Assembly (NCBI GenBank): GCA_027297005.1
Contig: JAPUIN010000011.1
Location: 1-5,970 of the forward strand
Reading direction: 5' to 3'
DNA: 5,970 bases
Source: Acidobacteriota bacterium
GTDB taxonomy: Bacteria; Acidobacteriota; Polarisedimenticolia; Gp22-AA2
Positions 1-5,046 of the stretch are shown in pieces. The notes under the pieces were generated by a model. That model was not told where the DNA came from. It worked only from the letters and a program-made list of their open reading frames with translations, and ran no database searches. How positions within the stretch are numbered: position 1 is the first letter of the stretch; every line of letters begins with the position of its first letter. Both the position numbers and the translations under genes were made by a program.

Positions 1-1
1 G

Positions 2-460
2 GAGCGGTCCCGGGGTCTCGCCGGCAAGGGGTATTACTTCGACTTCGTCCGGTTGAAGGGTTACTTCGATCGCGGCTACCCGCTGGCCACCCCATCGATC
101 AGCCACCTGAACGCCCTCCTCGTCCAGTTCGAGCGGATCGAAGCGGAGGGTCTCGAGAATCGCTACCGGCGCCACCACGAGATGGCAGAGGTCGTACGCA
201 CCTGGGCGGGCGATCGGTTCGCGCTGTTCGCGGCGGAAGGCGCGCGATCCGACACCATCACCTGCGTCAGAAACGAGCGGGGCATCGATGTCGGCGGATT
301 CATCGGCAAGCTGGCCGCACGCGGCATCGGGATCAGCAATGGTTACGGGAAGCTGAGGGAGGCGACCTTCCGGATCGGCCACATGGGGGATCACACGGTC
401 GATGGGATCAGGGGGTTGTTACGGACGATGGACGAGGTTCTGGAGGGGCGGTCATCGTGA
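2..460 (+). CDS. Class V aminotransferase, C-terminal part (likely phosphoserine aminotransferase)
   Basis: The gene is cut by the left window edge; only the last 152 residues are present, roughly 40% of a usual 360-390 residue enzyme, so the PLP-binding lysine is not in view. The visible part matches the small domain of class V PLP-dependent aminotransferases: a KGYYFD segment, then ATPSISHLNALL, an EGLENRYRRH helix, and near the end the family signature RIGHMGD. Family members include archaeal-type phosphoserine aminotransferase and alanine-glyoxylate/serine-pyruvate aminotransferases. The stop codon overlaps the GTG start of serA (GTGA), so the two are probably translationally coupled. From that partner I infer it converts 3-phosphohydroxypyruvate plus glutamate to phosphoserine in the cytoplasm, but sequence alone does not exclude glyoxylate or pyruvate as acceptor. 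The TTG at 53 is internal and is not the true start, because conserved family sequence continues upstream of it. Confidence 0.88.
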   Translation, partial: ERSRGLAGKGYYFDFVRLKGYFDRGYPLATPSISHLNALLVQFERIEAEGLENRYRRHHEMAEVVRTWAGDRFALFAAEGARSDTITCVRNERGIDVGGFIGKLAARGIGISNGYGKLREATFRIGHMGDHTVDGIRGLLRTMDEVLEGRSS

Positions 461-2034
461 AGGTGCTGATTGCGGATCAGGTCTCTTCCCGGTGCGCCGA
501 GGTCCTGAAGGAGGCTGGCCTGGAGCCGATCAATCGACCGGGGCTGGCGCCGGCCGATCTCCTGTCTGCCGTGGCCGACGTGGAGGGGATCATCGTCCGC
601 TCCGATACCCGCATATCGGAGGACGTGATGAAAGCTGCCCCACGGCTGCGGGTCGTGGGTCGGGCCGGCGCGGGCGTTGACAACATCGACGTCGCCGCCG
701 CAACGCGTCGCGGACTCGTCGTGATGAATGCTCCCGGTGAGAACACCATCTCGGCGGCGGAGCACACCCTGTCGATGATCCTCGCGCTGGCACGCAAGAT
801 CCCGCTCGCCGATCGCTCGATGCGGGAGGGTCGCTGGGAACGGGGTCAATTTCTCGGCATGGAGCTATTCGAGAAAACACTCGGGATCCTTGGGCTGGGC
901 AAGGTGGGGCGGGAGGTCGCGTCCCGCGCCCGCGCGTTTGGTATGGAGGTCGTCGCGTATGACCCGGTTCTGGCCGAGGAGGTGGCGGATCGGATAGGCG
1001 TGAGGCTTCTCCCGCTGGAGGAGATCTTCGGCCGGGCGGACATCATCACGCTGCACGTTCCGTTGACCGACGAGACGCATCACCTGATCGGCAGGGAGCA
1101 ATTGGCGCGCTGTCGGGACGGCGTGCGGTTGATCAATGTGTCGCGCGGCGGCGTCATCGACGAGTCGGCGCTGATGGACGCTATCGAATCCGGCAAGGTC
1201 GCGGGAGCGGCTCTCGACGTCTTCGAGAAGGAGCCTCCCTCCGGGAGCCCGCTCCTCGGTCATGACTCGGTCATCCTCACCCCTCATCTGGGCGCCTCGA
1301 CGAGCGAGGCGCAGGTCAAGGTGGCCGAACGCATCGCGGAGCAGGTCGCCGGATATCTGAAGCAGGGAGTGGTCGTTAACGCCGTGAACATGGAGGGGAT
1401 CGATCCGAACCTGCTGCCCGCGCTCCTCCCTTACAGAGATCTCTGCGAGCGGCTCGGTCGCCTGCTTGCGGCACGTGACTGCGGCCCCGTGACGGAACTG
1501 TCAATCGAGTATTCGGGCGCCATCCTGGAGTATCCGACCCGCCCGCTGACTGCCTCGTTCGTCAATGGGTTCCTCCGGGACAGGCAGTCCGATCCGGTGA
1601 ACCCGATCAACGCGATGATGATCGCGAAGGAGATCGGAATACGTGTGCACGAGACCCGGGCGACCGACTCGCATGATTTTGCTGCGCTCATATTGGTCAG
1701 CGTCAAGGGACGGGACGGGTCGCGATCCGCGGCGGGGACCCTGTTTGGCAAACGGGACCCGAGGCTCGTCCGCCTCGACGAGTACTACCTCGATGCGATC
1801 TTCCGCGGACCGATGCTGATCGTCAGCAACGACGATCGCCCCGGTATGGTGGGGTTGATCGGCGCCGCGCTCGGAGACGCGGGCGTCAATATCGCCTACA
1901 TGTCGTTGGGGCGGGATCGCTCAGGGGGAAGAGCCATCGCCATTCTGAACCTCGACTCGGCGCTTCAGGACGATCTGTTGAAGGAGATCGCCGACATCGA
2001 CGGTGTGCTCTGGGCCGAGCGCGTCACGCTCTGA
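457..2034 (+). CDS. serA: D-3-phosphoglycerate dehydrogenase (long form with ACT domain)
   Basis: SerA oxidises 3-phosphoglycerate to 3-phosphohydroxypyruvate with NAD, the committed step of serine synthesis in the cytoplasm. The 525-residue length is that of the long-form enzyme. Domains: split substrate-binding domain at about 1-98 and 285-315; Rossmann NAD-binding domain at about 99-284 with GLGKVG at 146-151 and an acidic residue in AYDP (D169) expected to bind the adenosine ribose; an intervening (ASB-type) domain at about 320-448; and a C-terminal ACT domain at about 452-525 containing NDDRPGMVGLIG. The catalytic triad is visible: R230 in NVSRGG, E259 in EKEP, and H277 in TPHLGAST. The GTG start is chosen because MKVLIADQ is the normal N-terminus and it overlaps the upstream aminotransferase stop by four bases. 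The ACT domain is known to bind serine in some relatives, so feedback inhibition is plausible but not shown here. No frameshift or missing key residue. Confidence 0.97.
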   Translation: MKVLIADQVSSRCAEVLKEAGLEPINRPGLAPADLLSAVADVEGIIVRSDTRISEDVMKAAPRLRVVGRAGAGVDNIDVAAATRRGLVVMNAPGENTISAAEHTLSMILALARKIPLADRSMREGRWERGQFLGMELFEKTLGILGLGKVGREVASRARAFGMEVVAYDPVLAEEVADRIGVRLLPLEEIFGRADIITLHVPLTDETHHLIGREQLARCRDGVRLINVSRGGVIDESALMDAIESGKVAGAALDVFEKEPPSGSPLLGHDSVILTPHLGASTSEAQVKVAERIAEQVAGYLKQGVVVNAVNMEGIDPNLLPALLPYRDLCERLGRLLAARDCGPVTELSIEYSGAILEYPTRPLTASFVNGFLRDRQSDPVNPINAMMIAKEIGIRVHETRATDSHDFAALILVSVKGRDGSRSAAGTLFGKRDPRLVRLDEYYLDAIFRGPMLIVSNDDRPGMVGLIGAALGDAGVNIAYMSLGRDRSGGRAIAILNLDSALQDDLLKEIADIDGVLWAERVTL

Positions 2035-2280
2035 TCCCAGCGCCATCGTCCGCCGCCGAACGAGCGCACCACCACGCCGTCCGTCTTCAGCCATCCCGCC
2101 CGTTCCCTCCCTGACCCGATCGGGATCCGCGACTCCTCGTCTTCATCATTGGGACTCCGTGTCCCTCAACGGCTTCATGCAATCACGCCGGGCCGCGTGC
2201 CGCTGGAAAGCTCCGCTGGCACACTCCATGCACTCCTGACCATTCGGTTCCGCGAGGAACTGGCAACTTTGAACCTCGAG
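2035..2280. other. Gene-free region downstream of serA with several small inverted repeats
   Basis: I see no credible protein here: open frames exist, but their translations are rich in S, R, P and A and carry no family motif. The stretch holds several short self-complementary elements. CCCGATCGGG at 2115-2124 is a perfect 10-base palindrome. GGGAC (2151-2155) pairs with GTCCC (2161-2165), and the stem continues as TTG/CAA past one bulged T. GTGCC (2197-2201) pairs with GGCAC (2218-2222) around an inner GGA/TCC pair, with symmetrical GCT sequences between. CACTCC occurs twice (2222-2227 and 2231-2236); both copies are complementary to GGAGTG at 2295-2300. I could not find a convincing promoter. 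It may be the 3' trailer of serA, the 5' part of a leader RNA for comEA, or both. Confidence 0.5.
2245..2262 (+). other. RNA-type hairpin with GCGA (GNRA) tetraloop
   Basis: GTTCC (2247-2251) and GGAAC (2256-2260) are perfectly complementary and enclose GCGA, a member of the very stable GNRA tetraloop family. The stem extends outwards by a G-U wobble (2246/2261) and a C-G pair (2245/2262), giving 7 bp. No T-tract follows, so it does not look like a terminator. It lies 18 bases upstream of the long-range stem that starts at 2281, which suggests it may be one element of a larger folded RNA. Confidence 0.5.
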
Positions 2281-2389
2281 CTTGGGGGAGGCACGGAGTG
2301 GATCACAACAACCGATCGGCTCTCCAGTTCAGTGATCCACTCTTTTTCACGATGCGGGCAGGGGATCCGATGATCCCCACTCCCCCAAG
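2281..2389 (+). promoter_or_regulatory. Candidate structured RNA: long-range stem enclosing two hairpins (three-way junction)
   Basis: CTTGGGGGAG (2281-2290) is perfectly complementary to CTCCCCCAAG (2380-2389), a 10-bp closing stem. Inside it lie hairpin A, an 11-bp perfect stem of 2296-2306 with 2332-2342, and hairpin B, GGGGATC (2361-2367) with GATCCCC (2372-2378) around a CGAT loop. All three helices are sterically compatible, so together they describe a three-way junction ending 47 bases before the comEA start codon. I do not recognise a known riboswitch or ncRNA class; I looked for c-di-GMP-I type motifs because of the pilus-type gene downstream and did not find them. The complementarities are seen directly; a folded regulatory RNA is inference. 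Alternatively, part of it is just the serA terminator. Confidence 0.45.
2296..2347 (+). terminator. Terminator-like hairpin with T5 tail
   Basis: GAGTGGATCAC (2296-2306) pairs perfectly with GTGATCCACTC (2332-2342) and is followed at once by TTTTT (2343-2347). The 25-base loop is long for an intrinsic terminator and contains the palindrome CCGATCGG (2312-2319), which may fold further. It lies 262 bases after the serA stop and 90 bases before comEA. It could end serA transcription, or act as a conditional terminator (attenuator) in a comEA leader. The stem is 6 of 11 G/C pairs, so moderate in strength. Confidence 0.5.
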
Positions 2390-2420
2390 ATTTACCTTTT
2401 CTTCAACCCGGTCCCACATT

Positions 2421-2429
2421 AGGAGGAGG
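2421..2429 (+). promoter_or_regulatory. Strong ribosome binding site of the ComEA-like gene
   Basis: AGGAGGAGG, a near-ideal Shine-Dalgarno sequence, lies 7 bases upstream of the ATG at 2437 and settles that start. The bases just after it (GATCCAC, 2429-2435) repeat the GATCCAC at 2334-2340 in the right arm of the upstream 11-bp hairpin. They are therefore complementary to GTGGATC (2298-2304) in its left arm, which offers a possible way to occlude the site. Confidence 0.8.
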
Positions 2430-2436
2430 ATCCACA

Positions 2437-2748
2437 ATGACACGACGCACAATGATCATCTCCGGAGCGCTGCTCCTGCTGGCTGTCCTGGCGCTGACGG
2501 TCGTCCCCGCGCCGCTCGCTGCCGGGAAAGCGCAGGAGGGAACGCCAGATCTGGTCAACGTGAACACGGCGGGACTGAAGGAACTGGTGACTCTGCCTGG
2601 CATCGGCGAGGCGTACGCGCGTCGCCTGATCGAGTATCGGAAGAAGCATGGACCGTTCGAGCGCGTGGAAGATCTGCTCAACGTCCGTGGCATCGGAGAT
2701 CGGACTCTCGAGCGGATTCGCAGTCGGGTGACCGTCAGCGGGAGTTAA
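2437..2748 (+). CDS. comEA: Exported helix-hairpin-helix DNA-binding protein, ComEA-like
   Basis: A 103-residue protein. Residues 1-30 form a signal peptide or N-terminal membrane anchor: basic MTRR, a hydrophobic run at about 6-28, and a possible cleavage site at about 28-30. After a short linker comes the ComEA-type domain: VNVNTA (40-45), then two helix-hairpin-helix units, the first centred on LPGIGEAYA (53-61) and the second on NVRGIGDRT (82-90). This domain binds double-stranded DNA without sequence preference; in competence systems ComEA sits in the periplasm and pulls in DNA arriving through the type IV pilus. The ATG follows an AGGAGGAGG ribosome binding site. A pseudopilin frame opens immediately downstream, which fits a surface or periplasmic role. 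Many bacteria carry short ComEA-like proteins without proven competence, so the DNA-uptake role is inferred. High third-position GC here supports this frame over the overlapping open frame. Confidence 0.88.
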   Translation: MTRRTMIISGALLLLAVLALTVVPAPLAAGKAQEGTPDLVNVNTAGLKELVTLPGIGEAYARRLIEYRKKHGPFERVEDLLNVRGIGDRTLERIRSRVTVSGS

Positions 2749-2750
2749 CT

Positions 2751-3341
2751 GGAGGGGACGGGAGCGGCTTCTCTCTGCCGGAAGCCGTTCTCGCCCTCGC
2801 CGTGATCGGACTCCTCGTCTCCATCTCCGTTCCGGCGCTAACCGCCGCGTTGTCCCGGCACCGCGTCGCGGCCGCCACCCGGACCCTCGCCTCAGAACTG
2901 TCCCGCCTCCGCTCGGAGGCGATCACCTCACGCCGCCGGGTGGCGATGCGGCTGATCAAGGAGGGGGACGCGTACTCGTACGCGTTCTTCTCCGATGGGG
3001 ACGGCGACGGTGTGCGCGCCGCCGACATCGAAACGGGGCAGGATCCGCTCCTCGCGGGGCCGCGCGATCTCCCATCCCGTTTCGGTGGCGTCGATTTCGG
3101 TCTGCTGGACGTAGCGATTCCCGATTTACCTCCCCGCGGCGGCACCCTACTGCCCGGTGACGATCCCGTACGCTTCGGTCGATCCGACATCATCACCTTC
3201 ACGCCTCTCGGCACAGCCAGCAGCGGCACACTGTTCGTCAGCGACTCGCGCGGCATGGTGATGGCGGTCGTGGTGTACGGCGGGACGGGTCGCATCCGCA
3301 CCTGGCGATTCGATCGCCAGGCATGGCGCTGGACGATGTGA
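2751..3341 (+). CDS. GspH/FimT-type pseudopilin (start codon unresolved)
   Basis: The frame encodes a class III signal, G then FSLPE, with cleavage expected before F (codon at 2769). It has the obligatory Glu at mature position 5 and a hydrophobic N-terminal helix of about 20 residues (AVLALAVIGLLVSISVPAL). The mature part is 190 residues, with a typical polar helix (LASELSRLRSEAI) and a GspH/FimT-like C-terminal half (FTPLGTASSGTLFVSD, then GRIRTWR). A DGDGDG loop with acidic residues after it resembles the calcium loops seen in some pseudopilins. Such proteins are minor pilins of type II secretion or type IV pili, cleaved and methylated by a prepilin peptidase and built into the pilus tip. 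The oddity is the start: no ATG, GTG or TTG lies in frame between 2373 and 2769. I give the first in-frame codon wholly after the comEA stop as a nominal boundary. A one-base error in the GGGG run at 2754-2757, rare initiation, or fusion by frameshift are the options. Confidence 0.75.
   Translation, partial: GGDGSGFSLPEAVLALAVIGLLVSISVPALTAALSRHRVAAATRTLASELSRLRSEAITSRRRVAMRLIKEGDAYSYAFFSDGDGDGVRAADIETGQDPLLAGPRDLPSRFGGVDFGLLDVAIPDLPPRGGTLLPGDDPVRFGRSDIITFTPLGTASSGTLFVSDSRGMVMAVVVYGGTGRIRTWRFDRQAWRWTM
3301..3321. repeat. Perfect 9-bp inverted repeat at the convergent gene end
   Basis: CCTGGCGAT (3301-3309) and ATCGCCAGG (3313-3321) are exact reverse complements around TCG. The hairpin lies inside the last codons of the pseudopilin frame and 47 bases past the stop of the minus-strand HAD phosphatase gene, so it can form in transcripts from both sides. 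No T-tract follows on either strand. I read it as a possible bidirectional transcript end or mRNA-stabilising hairpin between convergent genes. Confidence 0.5.
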
Positions 3342-3367
3342 GCTTCGCGCCGGGTGAAGACAGGCTC

Positions 3368-4021
3368 CTAGCGCGAGCCGGAGAGGGTGGGGAGAACGGT
3401 CAGTAGATCGGAAAACTTGCGCAGCAGGCGATCCGGCCGTCCCTCAAGCAGGGCCTCGCGCGTCGCCGAACCGGTGGGGATGGCGTAGATCGGAACTCCA
3501 CTCCGCCGCGCCACCTCGATATCTAAAAGCATGTCACCGACGTAGACGATCTCGTCCGGTCCCAGTCCGAACCGCATCATGATGATCTCCAGCATTTCCG
3601 GATCGGGCTTGGCGTTCGCCACGTCGTTGGGGCCGACGACCTCGGCGAAAAGATGATCCATCTCGAGCGCTCTGAGGATGTCGCGGACAAAGTAGGAGGG
3701 TTTGTTGCTCGCGATCCCCATCTGGTACCCGCGACGCTCCAGCCCCTCGAGCGTCTCCTTCACCTGGGGGAGAACGCTGGTGCGCTCCTCGCACACCTGC
3801 GCGTAATGTTCACGGAACAGTTTGACGCCCGCATCGACCCGTTCTGGACCGATCGCCTCCTCGATCAATTCCTCCAGACCATGACCGACCATCGACTTGA
3901 CCTTTTCCAGGTCGATAGGGGGGAGATTGTGGGCGGCCCGGACGTGATTGAGGCTGTCGGCAATGGCCTCGTAGGAGTCGATCAGGGTGCCATCGAAGTC
4001 GAAGATGATCCCGCAGATCAA
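3368..4021 (-). CDS. HAD-superfamily phosphatase, phosphoglycolate phosphatase-like (Gph/PpaX type)
   Basis: A 217-residue cytoplasmic HAD hydrolase of normal family length. All four HAD motifs are present: motif I DFDGT at 8-12 (nucleophile D8, acid/base D10), motif II S105 in IASN, motif III K138 in AKPDP, and motif IV GDMLLD at 162-167 (Mg-binding D163 and D167). A helical cap domain lies at about 16-85 between motifs I and II (subclass IA). The family includes phosphoglycolate phosphatase, pyrophosphatase PpaX and related sugar-phosphate phosphatases; substrate cannot be fixed from sequence, although the resemblance is to Gph. The start is the TTG at 4021, because it puts the hydrophobic strand and DFDGT at the usual N-terminal position and has GGAGG six bases upstream. 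The frame stays open to an ATG at 4249, but that extension is Arg/Pro/Ser-rich and would overlap the divergent gene. It is convergent with the pseudopilin (26 bases between stops) and divergent from the CcsA/HemX gene. Confidence 0.9.
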   Translation of the reverse strand: MICGIIFDFDGTLIDSYEAIADSLNHVRAAHNLPPIDLEKVKSMVGHGLEELIEEAIGPERVDAGVKLFREHYAQVCEERTSVLPQVKETLEGLERRGYQMGIASNKPSYFVRDILRALEMDHLFAEVVGPNDVANAKPDPEMLEIIMMRFGLGPDEIVYVGDMLLDIEVARRSGVPIYAIPTGSATREALLEGRPDRLLRKFSDLLTVLPTLSGSR

Positions 4022-4027
4022 CGAGTA

Positions 4028-4032
4028 CCTCC
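4028..4032 (-). promoter_or_regulatory. Ribosome binding site that decides the TTG start of the HAD phosphatase
   Basis: On the minus strand GGAGG stands six bases before TTG at 4021. No ATG lies between this site and the DFDGT motif, so the TTG is the only start that has both a Shine-Dalgarno sequence and the normal family N-terminus. Confidence 0.75.
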
Positions 4033-4045
4033 GATTCTGCGGCGC

Positions 4046-4075
4046 ATCGTAGCATCCCGGCACGCGCCGGATCAA
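4046..4075 (-). promoter_or_regulatory. Candidate sigma-70-type promoter for the HAD phosphatase gene
   Basis: Reading the minus strand: TTGATC (4075-4070), an 18-base spacer, then TACGAT (4051-4046) preceded by TGC, an extended -10 element. Each hexamer matches 4 of 6 consensus bases. Transcription would start at about 4039, leaving a leader of about 18 bases before the TTG start, just enough for the GGAGG site. Consistent position and spacing support it; no experimental evidence. Confidence 0.45.
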
Positions 4076-4171
4076 GGCGCTCGCGGGACAACTCACCCGG
4101 TTCATTCCTCTACGCCTGCCGCTCCGCGGTCGGGGACCGGCCGTGAAAGGGTTGAACGAGAGGGCCTTCCG

Positions 4172-4201
4172 TTGATGCCCCGGAAGCGCGCGTGCTAAGA
4201 T
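4172..4201 (+). promoter_or_regulatory. Candidate sigma-70-type promoter for the ccsA/hemX-hemA operon
   Basis: TTGATG (4172-4177), an 18-base spacer, and TAAGAT (4196-4201) preceded by TGC (extended -10). Both hexamers match 4 of 6 consensus bases. The likely start at about 4208 leaves roughly 40 bases to the ATG at 4248. The layout mirrors the divergent promoter candidate on the minus strand. Between the two lies a small inverted repeat, CGGTC (4127-4131) with GACCG (4135-4139), which could be an operator or chance. Confidence 0.45.
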
Positions 4202-4247
4202 TCCGGCTGAGGGGCGGTAGATCGCAGCGCGCGTCTTGGGGTCATCC

Positions 4248-5045
4248 ATGGTTTCGAGCTTGCTCCTGCTGAGGGCCGCTCTTCTTTTCTACAGCGCTGG
4301 GTTCATCGCCGCCTTCGTACCCGCCTTCCTGCCCTCCTCGGGCCGCTCCGTGCTCAAAGTCACACCGTGGCTGGCCGGGCTCGGCGGGTTGGCGCACACC
4401 GGAGCCCTGGTGATGCTGGGCCTCGAGTTGTCGCGCTGTCCGCTCGACACCATCCCTGAGATTCTGTCGGTGCTCGCGTGGGCCGCGGTGATCGTTTACC
4501 TGGTGGCCCACGTCCGGTACCGATTGGAGATCCTGCATGTCATCATCCTGCCGCTCGTGCTCGTGCTGCTGTTCATCTCGGGCGCCCTGCCGCGGGACGT
4601 CATTGCGGTCGCGACACCTCTTCGTCCCACGCTGCTGCGGTTCCACATCAGTGTGACGATCCTGGGCGCCGCCGCGCTGTGTGTGACCTTCGCCGCCAGC
4701 CTGGTCTACCTGCTGGTCGATCGCACGCTCAAGGCCAAGAAGCCGGCGCGGTTCTTCCTGCGCCTGCCGTCGCTCGAACGCTGCGATCGTGTCAACCGGA
4801 CGTTTCTCCTCTGGGCGTTTCCACTGCTCACCGTCGGGATCGTCACGGGAGCGCTTTACAGCGCCAGCATGAGCGGAACGTTCTGGACATGGGAGAGCCG
4901 CGAAACGCTGGCGATACTCGCCTGGTTGATCCTGGGCGTCGTGACGATCGCCCGGCTGGGGTGGGGATGGCGGGGCAGCAAGGCGGCGATCGTCACCATC
5001 GTCGGGTTCGCCGCACTTTTCATGCGCATGCTGGGGTGGTACTGA
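4248..5045 (+). CDS. ccsA: CcsA/HemX-family membrane protein (cytochrome c assembly domain)
   Basis: A 265-residue, very hydrophobic protein with about eight predicted membrane segments (roughly 5-27, 40-60, 72-89, 95-113, 134-156, 186-205, 218-236, 246-262). Residues 210-228 carry the haem-handling WWD-type signature of the CcmC/CcsA superfamily in the form GTFWTWESRETLAILAWLI, with Glu replacing the usual Asp after the second Trp. Candidate haem-ligand histidines are H50 and H133. CcsA exports haem for cytochrome c maturation (system II); the shorter relative HemX, encoded beside hemA in Bacillus, is known to affect the amount of HemA. The length and the gene next door (hemA, one base between stop and start) fit a HemX-like role, but either is possible. 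The ATG at 4248 is preferred; an in-frame TTG at 4236 would add four residues. It lies downstream of a candidate promoter at 4172-4201. Confidence 0.85.
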   Translation: MVSSLLLLRAALLFYSAGFIAAFVPAFLPSSGRSVLKVTPWLAGLGGLAHTGALVMLGLELSRCPLDTIPEILSVLAWAAVIVYLVAHVRYRLEILHVIILPLVLVLLFISGALPRDVIAVATPLRPTLLRFHISVTILGAAALCVTFAASLVYLLVDRTLKAKKPARFFLRLPSLERCDRVNRTFLLWAFPLLTVGIVTGALYSASMSGTFWTWESRETLAILAWLILGVVTIARLGWGWRGSKAAIVTIVGFAALFMRMLGWY

Positions 5046-5046
5046 G

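Noticed and set aside
391..1287. Minus-strand open frames opposite serA
   Set aside because: They are antisense to conserved catalytic and NAD-binding codons of serA, and their translations show no family signature.
2003..2373. Two short plus-strand open frames (2003-2239 and 2149-2373) after serA
   Set aside because: Their translations are Ser/Arg/Pro-rich with no motif, neither has a convincing ribosome binding site, and one begins inside serA.
2361..2378. Hairpin B (GGGGATC/GATCCCC) as an independent terminator
   Set aside because: No T-tract follows it; the bases after it are C-rich and pair better with 2281-2290, so I treat it as part of the larger fold.
2035..2436. Known riboswitch (c-di-GMP-I, TPP, cobalamin) or tRNA/SRP RNA in the gene-free stretch
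   Set aside because: I looked for the signature sequences of these classes (for example the ACGCAAAGCC-type block of c-di-GMP-I, the TPP CTGAGA block, a tRNA T-loop with matching acceptor arms, and the SRP core) and did not find them. A covariance-model search would be decisive.
3653..4198. 181-codon plus-strand open frame over the HAD phosphatase
   Set aside because: It lies antisense to a gene with all four HAD motifs, has no recognisable domain of its own, and is the usual mirror frame of a GC-rich gene.
4022..4249. N-terminal extension of the HAD phosphatase to the ATG at 4249
   Set aside because: The extra 76 residues are low-complexity Arg/Pro/Ser-rich, would push DFDGT far from the N-terminus, cross both promoter candidates and overlap the divergent gene. 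The TTG at 4021 has GGAGG at ideal spacing.
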